Of a DNA stretch of 64,000 nt, positions 36,232-45,243 are shown one piece after another; position 1 is the stretch's first letter; each line of letters starts with the position of its first letter. Under the pieces are notes generated by a model. That model did no database searches. It was given only the letters and a program-made list of their open reading frames with translations, and was not told where the DNA came from. A program made the translations under genes and the position numbers. Origin of the DNA: an uncultured Sphingopyxis sp. (lineage in GTDB: Bacteria; Pseudomonadota; Alphaproteobacteria; Sphingomonadales; Sphingomonadaceae); assembly GCA_936933955.1 (NCBI GenBank), contig CAKZIN010000033.1, forward strand, positions 10,309 through 74,308, written 5' to 3'.

Positions 36232-37118
36232 ACTGGCGGGGGGAGCCCCTCCTCCTTTGCAAGGCCTGCGATCATTTGCGCGGTACTAGCGTCGTAGCGA
36301 GCGAGCGTCATCGCATCGTCCGCAACGCCGAACCAGCTCACGAGACGCGCACCGTCCCAGCGATGCATGGCATAGGCGGGCGCCTGATTGAGGATTAGCC
36401 GCCGACCGTCGGGTTTGCTCGCTTCGATCGGCCTGGTGTCGCGCGCGATGGGCATGGCGGAGGGGCCAGCGATGATCAGCGGGCGCCCCGCGAAACTGGT
36501 GGCGATCGGCTGGTGGACATGCCCCGCCACAAACCCGACCACCTGCGCGTGCCGCTCGACGACGCGCCGGAGCTCGCGCGACCACGGGCCCTCGGCGTTA
36601 CTGTCGATCCACGGAACGCCGGTGCGCACCGGCGGATGGTGCAGCGCGATCAGCGTCGGTCGCTCCGGCGCCTCGGCAAGCATGGCGTCGAGCCAGGCAA
36701 GCCGCCGCGCGTCGAGCCCGGAACTGTGGCGCCCAGGTTCGAGCGTGTCGAGCAGCACGATGCGCAGGTCGCCCGCCTGAGTGGCATGGCAGCCGTGCTC
36801 GACGCCATCCTCGACCCACCGCGGGGCTTCGGGAAAGGCGGCGAAGAACGCCGTTCGATCGTCGTGATTGCCAAAAGTGAGAGCAACATTCGGACCCAAC
36901 GGCGCGAGCAGCTCGCGCAGGTGCCGATAGTCCTCCATCGCCCCGTCTTCCGTGAGGTCGCCGGTCACCAGCGTGAGATTGGGCGCCTGCTCGACGATGG
37001 CGGCGATTACAGCGCGCAACCGGTCTGCGTTGCGCTGCGAATGCGAACTGGTGCCGATGTGCGGATCGGTGATCTGAGCGATCTCGACCGGTCTAGGCGG
37101 CGCGGGCTGGAGGTTCAT
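36228..37118 (-). CDS. CpdA-type metallophosphodiesterase (putative 3',5'-cyclic nucleotide phosphodiesterase)
   Basis: 296 residues of the class III phosphodiesterase family. Metal-binding motifs in order: ITDPHIG, VTGDLTEDG, TFGNHDD, ALHHPPVRTG, AGHVHQP. The spacing fits CpdA, which hydrolyses cAMP, but related enzymes cleave other phosphodiesters. Context favours a cyclic nucleotide substrate because a cyclase lies two genes away. It is cytoplasmic (no signal peptide). Its TAG stop overlaps the stop of the PycTM-like gene by 4 bp. Confidence 0.87.
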   Translation of the reverse strand: MNLQPAPPRPVEIAQITDPHIGTSSHSQRNADRLRAVIAAIVEQAPNLTLVTGDLTEDGAMEDYRHLRELLAPLGPNVALTFGNHDDRTAFFAAFPEAPRWVEDGVEHGCHATQAGDLRIVLLDTLEPGRHSSGLDARRLAWLDAMLAEAPERPTLIALHHPPVRTGVPWIDSNAEGPWSRELRRVVERHAQVVGFVAGHVHQPIATSFAGRPLIIAGPSAMPIARDTRPIEASKPDGRRLILNQAPAYAMHRWDGARLVSWFGVADDAMTLARYDASTAQMIAGLAKEEGLPPPV

Positions 37119-37179
37119 CGGGCGCCTTCACGATGTTGCGCGGACACGCGGGAACTTTCGGGCGCCACGCGACGTCGCT

Positions 37180-37932
37180 TCACTCCCGCCACCAGCGCTG
37201 ACCCCAGATGTACGCGCCCGGTATCGGTTCACCGCGACCGTTGCGTGCGGGTTCGAAACGGAAGCGGCGGGTGATCATGTCGCAGGTGATGCGGTCGAGC
37301 TCGGGATTGCCCGACGATCGCATGACGCTGCACCGCTCGACGCGACCGCCGACGTCGACCAGCAGTCGCACGACGGTCTCGCCCGCTCCTTCGAAGCGAC
37401 GATATTCGCGTGGCAGGTCGCGTTCGGTGAACTGGCCGGAGCGCAGCACCAGCGGCGTGCCGCGCCCGCTGCCTCCGCCGCCATCGCCGTCACCGCCCGC
37501 CCCGCTGCCGCGACCTTCCCCGACCCCTCCAGCACCGGTGCCCGTGCCGGCTGTGGAGCTGCCGGAGCGGCTTTCGTTGCCGGTGCCAGCCACGGGTGCG
37601 GCCTTCGTTACGCTCGGCACCGGCAGTTTCGGCGGCGGTGCGACCACCTCGCGCGGTGTGGCGCGCTTGGCCGGAGGCGCCGCAGCCGCCTCGCGCCGAG
37701 CGGGCTTTGGCTTGGGCGTCGGCGCGACCTTTGGCGGTGGAGGTGGCGGTGGTGGGGGCGGCGGTGGCGGGTCGGCGGGGACCGCGGTCGCGCGCAGGCT
37801 CTCCACAACCTCCGTGGCGGTCGGCAGACGAATGCCGTTGACGAGCCCCCAGCCGATCAGCGCCGCGAGCGCAAGCGACAAGCCCATCGCCCCCGCACGC
37901 ACCCGCCCGTCGCCGCTATCCCCATAGGCCAT
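37180..37932 (-). CDS. TonB-family energy transducer
   Basis: 250 residues with one N-terminal membrane helix (AMGLSLALAALIGWGLV), a long Pro run, a Lys/Pro/Ala linker, a Gly/Ser/Thr-rich stretch (about 120-165), and a C-terminal TonB domain (REYRRFEGAGETVVRLLVDVGGRVERC...FRFEPARNGRGEPI). The TonB domain energises outer-membrane receptors using ExbB/ExbD. No exbB/exbD is adjacent here; those partners lie at 51-53 kb. The start MAYGD is the same as in the second TonB at 53813. Confidence 0.88.
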   Translation of the reverse strand: MAYGDSGDGRVRAGAMGLSLALAALIGWGLVNGIRLPTATEVVESLRATAVPADPPPPPPPPPPPPPKVAPTPKPKPARREAAAAPPAKRATPREVVAPPPKLPVPSVTKAAPVAGTGNESRSGSSTAGTGTGAGGVGEGRGSGAGGDGDGGGGSGRGTPLVLRSGQFTERDLPREYRRFEGAGETVVRLLVDVGGRVERCSVMRSSGNPELDRITCDMITRRFRFEPARNGRGEPIPGAYIWGQRWWRE

Positions 37933-38036
37933 GGCGCGACCCTAACGCCCGCGACTGGCGGCGCAATGAACAGGGCGCCAAGGCAAGCGACCAGTGTGCT
38001 TCAACCCGGCAATGCGCGGCGCAAGGCCGCGCAAAC

Positions 38037-38070
38037 GAAAAGGGGGAGGACGTCGCCGTCCTCCCCCTAT
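38037..38070 (-). terminator. Rho-independent terminator of the rplM-rpsI operon
   Basis: On the minus strand: stem AGGGGGAGGACG paired with CGTCCTCCCCCT (38057-38068 and 38041-38052), 4-nt loop, followed by a T-run (38041-38037). Located 21 bp after the rpsI stop. A textbook intrinsic terminator. Confidence 0.88.
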
Positions 38071-38091
38071 TGCGTCGAGATTTGCCTCGGA

Positions 38092-38592
38092 TCAGCGCTT
38101 CGAGAACTGGAAGCTGCGGCGAGCCTTGGCGCGGCCGTACTTCTTACGCTCGACCACGCGGCTGTCGCGGGTGAGGAAGCCTGCGGCCTTCACCGCGCCA
38201 CGCAGCGCCGGTTCGTAACGCGACAGCGCCTGCGCGATGCCGTGCTTGACCGCCCCGGCCTGGCCCGAGAGCCCGCCGCCCTTGACCGTCGCGACGACGT
38301 CATACTGACCGTCGCGACCGGCGACACCGAACGGCTGGTTGATGACCAGACGCAGCGTCGGACGGGCGAAATAGACTTCCTGATCGCGGCCGTTGACCAC
38401 GATCTTGCCCGTGCCTGGCTTCACCCAGACGCGCGCGATGGCGTTCTTGCGGCGACCGGTGGCATAGGCGCGGCCCTGCTTGTCGATCTGCTGTTCGCGC
38501 AGCGGCGCGGTCTGCACAGGCGCTGCGGGCGCTTCATCGGTGCCGGTGGCGATGGTGCCGATGTCGGCGAGCGAATTGACGGTATCGGCCAT
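38092..38592 (-). CDS. rpsI: Small ribosomal subunit protein uS9
   Basis: 166 residues. The core matches S9: [75 protein letters not shown] with the C-terminal Lys/Arg that reaches the P-site tRNA. An N-terminal extension of about 35 residues rich in Ala/Thr/Pro precedes the core, as in other sphingomonads. The ATG overlaps the rplM stop (TAATG). Confidence 0.97.
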   Translation of the reverse strand: MADTVNSLADIGTIATGTDEAPAAPVQTAPLREQQIDKQGRAYATGRRKNAIARVWVKPGTGKIVVNGRDQEVYFARPTLRLVINQPFGVAGRDGQYDVVATVKGGGLSGQAGAVKHGIAQALSRYEPALRGAVKAAGFLTRDSRVVERKKYGRAKARRSFQFSKR

Positions 38593-39071
38593 TACGCACC
38601 CACCTTGTTCTTGCGGTTCATGCCCGCGACGTCGAGAGTTTCAGGGTTCTGCGCGAGGTGCGGATGGCTGTCCCCGGCGTAGATGCGCAGGTTGCGCATC
38701 TGCTGACGGCCGAGCGGACCACGGGGGATCATACGCTCCACTGCCTTTTCAAGCACCCGCTCCGGAAAGCGGCCGCCGAGCACCTTTTCCGCGGTCACTT
38801 CCTTTATGCCGCCGATGTAGCCGGTGTGCTTGTAATAGGTCTTGTTCTTGAGCTTGTTGCCCGTGAACCGCACCTTTTCCGCGTTGATGATGACGACATG
38901 ATCGCCATTGTCGACGTGCGGCGTGAAGTCCGGCTTGTGCTTGCCGCGCAGCAGGTTGGCGACGATCGTCGCGACGCGGCCGACCACCAGCCCGTCCGCG
39001 TCGATCAGCACCCATTTCTTGTCGACGGTCGCGGCATTCGCCGAACGCGTCGTCTTGGTCAGCGCCTTCAT
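38592..39071 (-). CDS. rplM: Large ribosomal subunit protein uL13
   Basis: 159 residues from the ATG at 39071, preceded by GAGGA. Family motifs: [57 protein letters not shown], and [30 protein letters not shown] further upstream (39089) is not needed. It is first in the conserved rplM-rpsI pair. Confidence 0.97.
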   Translation of the reverse strand: MKALTKTTRSANAATVDKKWVLIDADGLVVGRVATIVANLLRGKHKPDFTPHVDNGDHVVIINAEKVRFTGNKLKNKTYYKHTGYIGGIKEVTAEKVLGGRFPERVLEKAVERMIPRGPLGRQQMRNLRIYAGDSHPHLAQNPETLDVAGMNRKNKVGA

Positions 39072-39214
39072 CGAAGGGTCCTCAGACAAAGGAGCGGGAG
39101 ACTGCCGCCCGCTCGCAACAACAATCGCCGCCCGGTCACCCGAGCGGCGTTGGAGCGGGCTTTAGTCAGCGAGGCGCGCGAAAGTCAAGCACAGCGCGGC
39201 ATTCGCGACAGGTA

Positions 39215-40267
39215 TCAGGTTACTCGACCGGCGCCGACCCGATGCGCGCTGGCGACCGCGGCAATCACCAGCAGCGCCGCCACCCCCTGGTGAGCGACCG
39301 CGATCCACAGCGAAACGCCCGACATGATGGTCGCGACGCCGAGCACGAACTGAAGCGTGACGAGCGTATGGAGCGCGCGCCCCTCGACGCGCCCACCAAC
39401 GCGGATGGCTCGCACGCCCAGCCAGATCATCGCCCCAAACGCGAGCATCGCCCACCAGCGATGCGCGAATTGCACGACGATCGGGTTATGCACCAGGTTC
39501 GCGAGCGCGTTGGGCAGGATCGGCGTGCCGCTCGGAAACAGCTCGTCCCCCATCAGCGGCCAGGTCGGGAAAGCGTGTCCCGCTCGCAGCCCCGCGACGA
39601 ATGCGCCCCACAGGATCTGCACCGCAAGGATCGCCAGCGCGATCGCAGCGCCAAGACGAAGCCGCGCGGGTCGCGCCCCTTCCCGTCCCAGCGCAGCGAG
39701 GTCGCGCGCGGTCCACACCAGGCCGCCGAGCAGGATCAGCGCCAGCGACAGATGCGTCGCGAGCCGCAGGTGCGATACGTCCACCCGGCCTGACAGCCCG
39801 GATGAGACCATCCACCAGCCGACCGCACCCTGCAGGCCGCCGAGCAGCAGGATTGCGACCAGCCGCCAGCCATAGCCTGTCGGCACCCATCGCTTCCAGG
39901 CGAACCAGGCGAGCGGCAGGGCGTAGGCGAGGCCGATCAAGCGCCCAAGCAGCCGGTGCGCCCACTCCCAGAAGAAGATGAACTTGAACTCCGACAGAGT
40001 CATGGTCGCGTTGACCGTCTGCGCTTCGGTAGTGGTGCGGTAGAGCGCGAAGGCGTGTTCCCAGTCCGCCTGCGTGAGCGGGAACAGGACGCCGCTGATC
40101 GGTCGCCACTCGGTAATCGACAGTCCCGATTCGGTCAGCCGCGTGATCCCGCCGACGATCACCATCAGCACCACCAGCGCCGCCACGGCGTAGAGCCAGC
40201 GCGCCAGCATTCGCAGGTGCGGGGCGGTCACGGTGGCGTCACGGGCGGAACGAGGGGGGGCGAGCAT
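39215..40267 (-). CDS. ctaA: Heme A synthase (COX15/CtaA)
   Basis: Converts heme O to heme A for aa3-type cytochrome oxidase; integral inner-membrane protein. 350 residues with about eight membrane helices. Conserved features: GGITRLTESGLSITEWRPISG, FWEWAHRLLGR (heme-ligand His), HLRLATHLSLALILL, HNPIVVQFAHRWWAM, and a final VAHQGVAALLVI. It is downstream of the JmjC-type oxygenase on the same strand, with about 50 bp between them. Confidence 0.95.
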   Translation of the reverse strand: MLAPPRSARDATVTAPHLRMLARWLYAVAALVVLMVIVGGITRLTESGLSITEWRPISGVLFPLTQADWEHAFALYRTTTEAQTVNATMTLSEFKFIFFWEWAHRLLGRLIGLAYALPLAWFAWKRWVPTGYGWRLVAILLLGGLQGAVGWWMVSSGLSGRVDVSHLRLATHLSLALILLGGLVWTARDLAALGREGARPARLRLGAAIALAILAVQILWGAFVAGLRAGHAFPTWPLMGDELFPSGTPILPNALANLVHNPIVVQFAHRWWAMLAFGAMIWLGVRAIRVGGRVEGRALHTLVTLQFVLGVATIMSGVSLWIAVAHQGVAALLVIAAVASAHRVGAGRVT

Positions 40268-40316
40268 CGCGCCCCTTATCGGCGCTCACCGCCAAAGCGA
40301 CAAGTGTCGCTCCCGT

Positions 40317-41519
40317 TCAGACCCGGCGAACGATGCCGTACGCGAACAACCGCCGGGTCAGCGCCTCGGCATGTTCGAAACCGAGGTCGCCCGCCGCAAA
40401 AGGCTCGCCCGACAGTGCGCGCTGGAGCGCTTCGCCACTCTCTGCGGTGAACCACAGCGGCCCGCCCGGCGCGAGCAGGCGCCACCGGCGCTCGCCCTGC
40501 TCCTCGCGCTCGAGCCGGAGTAGCACATGCGGCACCTTCTCGAAATGAACGCCGGTGATGTCCTGCGTCGCTCCCGTCACCGTGCCGTCGTTGAACGCCG
40601 CGCGAGTGGAGACGAAGCTGTCGGCGAGAATGTCGAGCGCGGGATCAAGCCGCAGCTCACGCGCCAGCGTCTCGGCGAGTCGGGCGAGCTCCTCTCGCGC
40701 CTCGGTCCGATCGAAGCCGGCCCGCGCGAACCCTGCGGGCAGGCTGCGGCGGATCGACGGCTCCCGCAGCGCGACCTCGGACACGGCTTCGAGGAGGAGA
40801 TCCGCCCAGGTGCGGTTGATCACTCCGGCGGTGATGTGCAGGCTCGGCTCGCTGCCCGACGTCGCCGCGTCATGCATCAGCCCGCGTGGAACGTAGGCGA
40901 TGTCGCCGGGGCGCAGCACGAATTCAGCCACGCAATCGCCGCGCATGTGGATGCCGCTGTTGTAGCGTTCGCCGCGGTAGGGCGTGTCGAGCGGGACATT
41001 ATAAAGCTTCCACAGCTTCTCACCCTCGACCTGCATCACGAACACGTCATGATTGTCGAAATGGGTCGGAAACCCCTGCGCGTCGGGCGGGGTGAGATAG
41101 AGGTTGGTCTGGAAATGCGCCGACAGCGCCCACTCCAGGCCCTGACAAAAGCGCCCAAGTGCGGGCACGAAGCGCTGACCCTGATTGATAATGATCGTCG
41201 CGCCGAGGCGATAGTGCTGCGACACCGCCCCGCGATCGATGTAGCCCTGATTGTCGATGTAGGCGTCGTCGTCGATGCCGTGGTCGCGGCTGGCGTCGGC
41301 CAGCAGCAGATCGCCGCGCTTCAAGTCGGTGCCGGTAACGATGCCGTCGATCGTCGCGATGTCGACCAGCGGGCGGAAGCGGTCGGGCGCCTCCCCCAGT
41401 TCGCCTGCGGTCACGCACAGCCATTCGCGCTCATAGACGCGGGTGAGGAAGTCGGCCGCCGCCCGCTCCCCCAGCAGCGCAGCCAGCGGATTGCGGTCCC
41501 AAAGTGGATGATCGAGCAT
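40317..41519 (-). CDS. JmjC/cupin-type 2-oxoglutarate oxygenase (ribosomal-oxygenase-like)
   Basis: 400 residues from the ATG at 41519. The iron-binding HxD is in FPTHFDNHDVFVMQVEG, a distal His is in SLHITAGVI, and LRPGDIAYVPRGLMHDAAT is the cupin strand. This is the Cupin_4 group, which includes E. coli RoxA (YcfD, hydroxylates uL16) and human MINA53/NO66. The target cannot be read. The neighbourhood of rplM-rpsI, about 1.2 kb downstream, is suggestive at most. Confidence 0.82.
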   Translation of the reverse strand: MLDHPLWDRNPLAALLGERAAADFLTRVYEREWLCVTAGELGEAPDRFRPLVDIATIDGIVTGTDLKRGDLLLADASRDHGIDDDAYIDNQGYIDRGAVSQHYRLGATIIINQGQRFVPALGRFCQGLEWALSAHFQTNLYLTPPDAQGFPTHFDNHDVFVMQVEGEKLWKLYNVPLDTPYRGERYNSGIHMRGDCVAEFVLRPGDIAYVPRGLMHDAATSGSEPSLHITAGVINRTWADLLLEAVSEVALREPSIRRSLPAGFARAGFDRTEAREELARLAETLARELRLDPALDILADSFVSTRAAFNDGTVTGATQDITGVHFEKVPHVLLRLEREEQGERRWRLLAPGGPLWFTAESGEALQRALSGEPFAAGDLGFEHAEALTRRLFAYGIVRRV

Positions 41520-41584
41520 CGCCCCTTCCCCCCAGACGTCTAGTCGCGGGTCGACACCCCCGCGACGCCATACCTTCAAACGAC

Positions 41585-41628
41585 AAGGAGGCGAAACGCG
41601 CAAGGTTGCGCGCTCGCCTCCTTCATCT
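41585..41628 (-). terminator. Hairpin terminator after the Tat-exported repeat gene
   Basis: Outer stem AAGGAGGCGA/TCGCCTCCTT (41585-41594, 41614-41623) with an inner GCGCAA/TTGCGC pairing. On the minus strand it follows the stop of the gene at 41661 and ends in a T-containing tail (TTGTCGTTT). It also separates that gene from the downstream oxygenase. Confidence 0.7.
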
Positions 41629-41660
41629 CAAGCACCGCCAGCGCGGGCGGCGCAGGCTGG

Positions 41661-42140
41661 TTAGAAGCCCGGACGCCCGCGGCCTGCGCCGTCGGTGGGA
41701 TCGCTGTCGGTCCGGCCGGTGCGGCCCTGGCCCGCGCGATCGGTGGGGTCGCTGTCCGAACGGCCATTGTGGCTGCCACGGCCACGACCCGCGCCGTCGG
41801 TCGGGTCGCTATCGGTCCGACCCGAACCACCGCTGCGTCCACGATTGACGCCATCGGTCGGATCGCTGTCGGTCCGGCCGGTGCGCCCCTGACCCGCGCG
41901 ATCGGTGGGATCGCTGTCCGAGCGACCGTTGCTACCGCCACGGCCGCGGTTCGCGCCGTCGGTCGGATCGCTGTCGGTGCGGCCGGTGCGGCCACTGCCG
42001 ACGGCGTCGGTCGGGTCGCTGTCGGAAACCTGCGCGCGCGCAGCGGTCCCGCCGAGCACGGTTGCGGCGCCGGCGATAGCGACGCCGCCCATCACGCGAC
42101 CGAGAAACGACCGGCGATCGAGATTGGATTGATCGGACAT
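41661..42140 (-). CDS. Tat-exported tandem-repeat protein with SDSDPTD units
   Basis: 159 residues. The N-terminus is a twin-arginine signal (NLDRRSFLGRVMGGVAIAGA, cut after ARAQ). The whole mature part is a tandem array: the heptad [ST]DSDPTD occurs seven times, spaced by Gly/Arg/Asn linkers such as GVNRGRSGGSGR or RAGQGRTGR that alternate in two lengths. Acidic Asp-rich heptads in a Gly/Arg background suggest cation binding or a disordered envelope polymer; no known domain is recognised. The ATG at 42140 follows GGGGTGAAG. Its own promoter would lie in the 190-bp gap shared with merC. Confidence 0.85.
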   Translation of the reverse strand: MSDQSNLDRRSFLGRVMGGVAIAGAATVLGGTAARAQVSDSDPTDAVGSGRTGRTDSDPTDGANRGRGGSNGRSDSDPTDRAGQGRTGRTDSDPTDGVNRGRSGGSGRTDSDPTDGAGRGRGSHNGRSDSDPTDRAGQGRTGRTDSDPTDGAGRGRPGF

Positions 42141-42291
42141 CTTCACCCCCAGAGAGGCGCCGTCAGCGCCAGGATGCTAATTGAGTTACCACGATAAAGT
42201 CTATCGCTTGTCGGCTTCATGAACAACCCTTCACCGTGCCGCCACCCCCATTTGGGGACCCCGGGGGCTCTCGGGCAGTCCCCCGCATGAT

Positions 42292-42303
42292 ATGTTGTAA
42301 CAT
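42292..42303. promoter_or_regulatory. Putative Zur operator upstream of merC-zur
   Basis: The near-perfect palindrome ATGTTGTAACAT (extended GATATGTTGTAACATGGC) matches the known alphaproteobacterial Zur-box type (TGTTATAACAT-like). It ends 26 bp before the MerC-domain start, where it would overlap the promoter or transcription start, and the operon encodes a Zur-like regulator. Function is inferred. Confidence 0.68.
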
Positions 42304-42329
42304 GGCACGGGTTGGGGTAGGTGGTGCTC

Positions 42330-42752
42330 ATGCCGCTGCGAATCGCTCCTCCCCCATCGGCGCATTGGGTCGACCGTGTAGGCATCGCGCTGTCGCTCCT
42401 ATGTGCCGCACACTGCGCGTTGGTCGCGGTGCTGATCGCTTTCGCCGCCGGTGTCGGCAGCTGGCTCGGGGGTCACGCGGTCCACCAGGTCGGGCTGTTG
42501 ATCGCCATTGTTCTGGGAGTGAGCACCGTGACGTTCCGGGGTTCGGCAGCGTATAACCGGCCCTTCCTCGCGCCGGCGGCAGCGGGGCTCGCGCTGATGG
42601 GCGGGGCCCTGCTCGTCCCCCACTCGATGCCGTGGCTGGAGATCGTGATGACCGTTCTCGGCGCAGGTCTTCTCGCGCTGGCGCACCTACGCAACATGGC
42701 GCCGCGCCACCGCGCCGGCTCGACACTTGGCAGCGTTTCCCCCGCCGCCTAG
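42330..42752 (+). CDS. MerC-domain membrane protein
   Basis: 140 residues with four hydrophobic segments. The first contains the MerC-type metal pair in SLLCAAHCALVAVL, and other segments are LLIAIVLGVSTV, APAAAGLALMGGALL and MTVLGAGLLALAHLR. MerC proteins carry metal ions across the inner membrane; classical ones move mercury. Because the next gene encodes a Zur-like regulator and a Zur-type box lies upstream, zinc is a more likely substrate here. The ATG at 42330 is chosen; a GTG at 42321 is also in frame. Confidence 0.8.
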   Translation: MPLRIAPPPSAHWVDRVGIALSLLCAAHCALVAVLIAFAAGVGSWLGGHAVHQVGLLIAIVLGVSTVTFRGSAAYNRPFLAPAAAGLALMGGALLVPHSMPWLEIVMTVLGAGLLALAHLRNMAPRHRAGSTLGSVSPAA

Positions 42753-42761
42753 CATTAGGCA

Positions 42762-43229
42762 ATGGCCGTCCTCGTCGAGCACCTCCACCACACTGACCAC
42801 GCCGCTCTAGAGCGCGCCGCCCGCACCACGCTCGAGGCGGCGGGAGAGCAGTGGACCGACATGCGCGCGGCGACCTTTGCCGAACTCGCCGCGAGCGACG
42901 GCCCTGCGTCCGCCTACGACATTGCCGAGCGGCTGTCCGAACGGCTGCAGCGACGCATCGCAGCGAACAGCGTCTATCGCATCCTCGCCCTGTTCGTCGC
43001 CAACAACCTCGCCCAGCGGATCGAGAGCGCCAACGCGTTCATCGTCAACAACCACCCCGGCTGCGTGCACGACTGCATGTTCCTGATCTGCGACGAATGC
43101 GGTTCGGTGGCGCATATCGACGACGATTCGCTCTCCGCCGGGGTGCGCGACGCGGCGAGCGCCGACGGCTTTACCCCCGTTCGCCCGGTGATCGAGGTGC
43201 ATGGCCGCTGCCGGGACTGCGCCCCCTAA
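42762..43229 (+). CDS. zur: Fur-family regulator, Zur-like
   Basis: 155 residues. A winged-helix DNA-binding part (ASAYDIAERLSERLQRRIAANSVYRIL) is followed by the dimerisation and metal-sensing part with HPGCVHDCMFLICDECGSVAHIDDD and a terminal CRDC; the two CxxC-type pairs form the structural zinc site. This pattern fits Zur better than Fur. It lies 10 bp after the MerC gene, and the putative operator at 42292-42303 suggests autoregulation by zinc. Confidence 0.87.
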   Translation: MAVLVEHLHHTDHAALERAARTTLEAAGEQWTDMRAATFAELAASDGPASAYDIAERLSERLQRRIAANSVYRILALFVANNLAQRIESANAFIVNNHPGCVHDCMFLICDECGSVAHIDDDSLSAGVRDAASADGFTPVRPVIEVHGRCRDCAP

Positions 43230-43276
43230 AGCCCGTAACTCTCGACACGCGCGCCGACGCGCGATAGCCCCGGGAG

Positions 43277-45202
43277 ATGACCGAAGCCTCCACCACCCCG
43301 CTGCTCGACGCCGTGCATGTGCCGGCCGACTTGCGCTCGCTCTCGCCAGAGGAGCTGCGGCAGGTAGCGGACGAGTTGCGGCAGGAAACGATCAGCGCGG
43401 TCGGGGTGACCGGCGGCCATCTCGGCTCCGGGCTGGGCGTGGTCGAACTGACCGTTGCGATCCACTATGTCTTCAACACGCCCGACGATCGGCTGGTGTG
43501 GGACGTCGGCCACCAATGCTATCCGCACAAGATCCTCACCGGCCGCCGCGACCGTATCCGGACGCTGCGCCAGGGAGGTGGCCTGTCGGGCTTCACCAAG
43601 CGCAGCGAGAGCGAGTATGACCCGTTCGGCGCCGCGCACAGCTCGACTAGCATTTCCGCCGCGCTCGGCTTTGCAATCGCCAACAAGCTGACCGGCTCGC
43701 CTGGCAAGGCGATCGCGGTGATCGGCGACGGGTCGATGTCGGCGGGCATGGCCTATGAGGCGATGAACAATGCCGAGGCGGCGGGCAACCGGCTGGTCGT
43801 CATCCTCAACGACAACGACATGTCGATCGCGCCCCCGGTCGGGGGCCTGTCCGCCTATCTCTCGCGCATCGTGTCGAGCCGCGAGTTCCTCGGCGTGCGC
43901 GACGCGTTGAAGCGCATCGCCCGCAAGCTCCCCGAACCCTTTCACAAGGCGGCCAAGAAGACCGACGAGTTCGCCCGCGGCATGGCGATGGGCGGCACCT
44001 TGTTCGAGGAGCTGGGCTTTTATTATGTCGGGCCGATCGACGGCCACAACCTCGAGCACCTCATCCCCGTGCTGGAGAATGTGCGCGACGCCGCCGAAGG
44101 CCCGTGCCTGATCCACGTCGTCACCAAAAAGGGTAAGGGCTACGCCCCGGCCGAGGCGAGCGACGACAAATATCACGGCGTGCAGAAGTTCGACGTGGTC
44201 ACCGGCGAGCAGGTCAAGGGGCCCGCGGGACCGCCTGCTTACCAGAATGTCTTTGGCGACACGCTCGCCAAAATCGCCGACAGCGATCCGCGCATCGTCG
44301 CCATCACCGCCGCCATGCCTTCGGGCACCGGCGTCGACCGCTTTGCCAAGGCGCACCCCGACCGCGCGTTCGACGTCGGCATCGCCGAGCAGCATGCGGT
44401 GACCTTTGCCGCGGGGCTGGCAGCACAGGGGCTGCGGCCGTTCTGCGCGATCTACTCGACCTTCCTCCAGCGCGCCTACGACCAGGTGGTGCACGATGTC
44501 GCCATCCAGAACCTGCCGGTGCGTTTTGCCATCGACCGCGCCGGGCTGGTAGGCGCGGACGGCGCGACCCATGCGGGCAGTTTCGACGTCACCTATCTGG
44601 CCACGCTCCCCAACTTCGTGGTGATGGCGCCATCCGATGAGGCGGAGCTGGTCCACATGACCTACACCGCCGCTCTCCACGACAGCGGGCCGATCGCGTT
44701 TCGCTACCCGCGCGGCGGCGGCACCGGCGTCGCGCTGCCGGAGACGCCCGAACAGCTGGAGATCGGCAAAGGCCGCATCGTCCGCCACGGCAGCAAGGTC
44801 GCAGTCCTGTCGCTCGGCACCCGCCTGGGCGAGGCGCTCAAGGCGGCCGACCAGCTCGACGCCAAGGGGCTGAGCACCACCGTCGCCGACCTGCGCTTTG
44901 CCAAGCCGCTCGATGAAGCGCTGATCCGCCAATTGCTCACCACGCACGAGGTCGCCGTGACCATCGAGGAGAACGCCGTCGGCGGCTTCGGCGCGCACGT
45001 CCTTACCATGGCGAGCGATGCTGGGCTGATCGACGCGGGGCTCAAGCTGCGCACCATGCGCCTCCCGGACATTTTCCAGGACCAGAACGCGCCCGACAAG
45101 CAGTACGACGAAGCCCGCCTCAACGCCGCGCACATCGTTGAAACCGTCCTGACCGCCCTCCGACACAATAGCGCGGGCGTGCCGGACGCGGGGGTGGCGT
45201 AG
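43277..45202 (+). CDS. dxs: 1-deoxy-D-xylulose-5-phosphate synthase
   Basis: First enzyme of the MEP isoprenoid pathway, condensing pyruvate and glyceraldehyde 3-phosphate with thiamine diphosphate. 641 residues. Landmarks: [37 protein letters not shown], ThDP motif [25 protein letters not shown]-type [17 protein letters not shown], and [21 protein letters not shown] complete gene. Confidence 0.97.
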   Translation: MTEASTTPLLDAVHVPADLRSLSPEELRQVADELRQETISAVGVTGGHLGSGLGVVELTVAIHYVFNTPDDRLVWDVGHQCYPHKILTGRRDRIRTLRQGGGLSGFTKRSESEYDPFGAAHSSTSISAALGFAIANKLTGSPGKAIAVIGDGSMSAGMAYEAMNNAEAAGNRLVVILNDNDMSIAPPVGGLSAYLSRIVSSREFLGVRDALKRIARKLPEPFHKAAKKTDEFARGMAMGGTLFEELGFYYVGPIDGHNLEHLIPVLENVRDAAEGPCLIHVVTKKGKGYAPAEASDDKYHGVQKFDVVTGEQVKGPAGPPAYQNVFGDTLAKIADSDPRIVAITAAMPSGTGVDRFAKAHPDRAFDVGIAEQHAVTFAAGLAAQGLRPFCAIYSTFLQRAYDQVVHDVAIQNLPVRFAIDRAGLVGADGATHAGSFDVTYLATLPNFVVMAPSDEAELVHMTYTAALHDSGPIAFRYPRGGGTGVALPETPEQLEIGKGRIVRHGSKVAVLSLGTRLGEALKAADQLDAKGLSTTVADLRFAKPLDEALIRQLLTTHEVAVTIEENAVGGFGAHVLTMASDAGLIDAGLKLRTMRLPDIFQDQNAPDKQYDEARLNAAHIVETVLTALRHNSAGVPDAGVA

Positions 45203-45243
45203 CCCCCCTTCCCCACCCCCGCCCCCCTCGCTAGGGCGTGGGG

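Noticed and set aside
37933..38091. A gene between TonB and rpsI
   Set aside because: Only GC-rich filler and the rpsI terminator are visible; open frames here cross rpsI in antisense and show no motif.
41661..42140. CRISPR-like array of regular repeats
   Set aside because: The repeats are in coding frame, degenerate at third codon positions, encode a Tat-exported protein and have repeat-like spacers, so this is a protein repeat.
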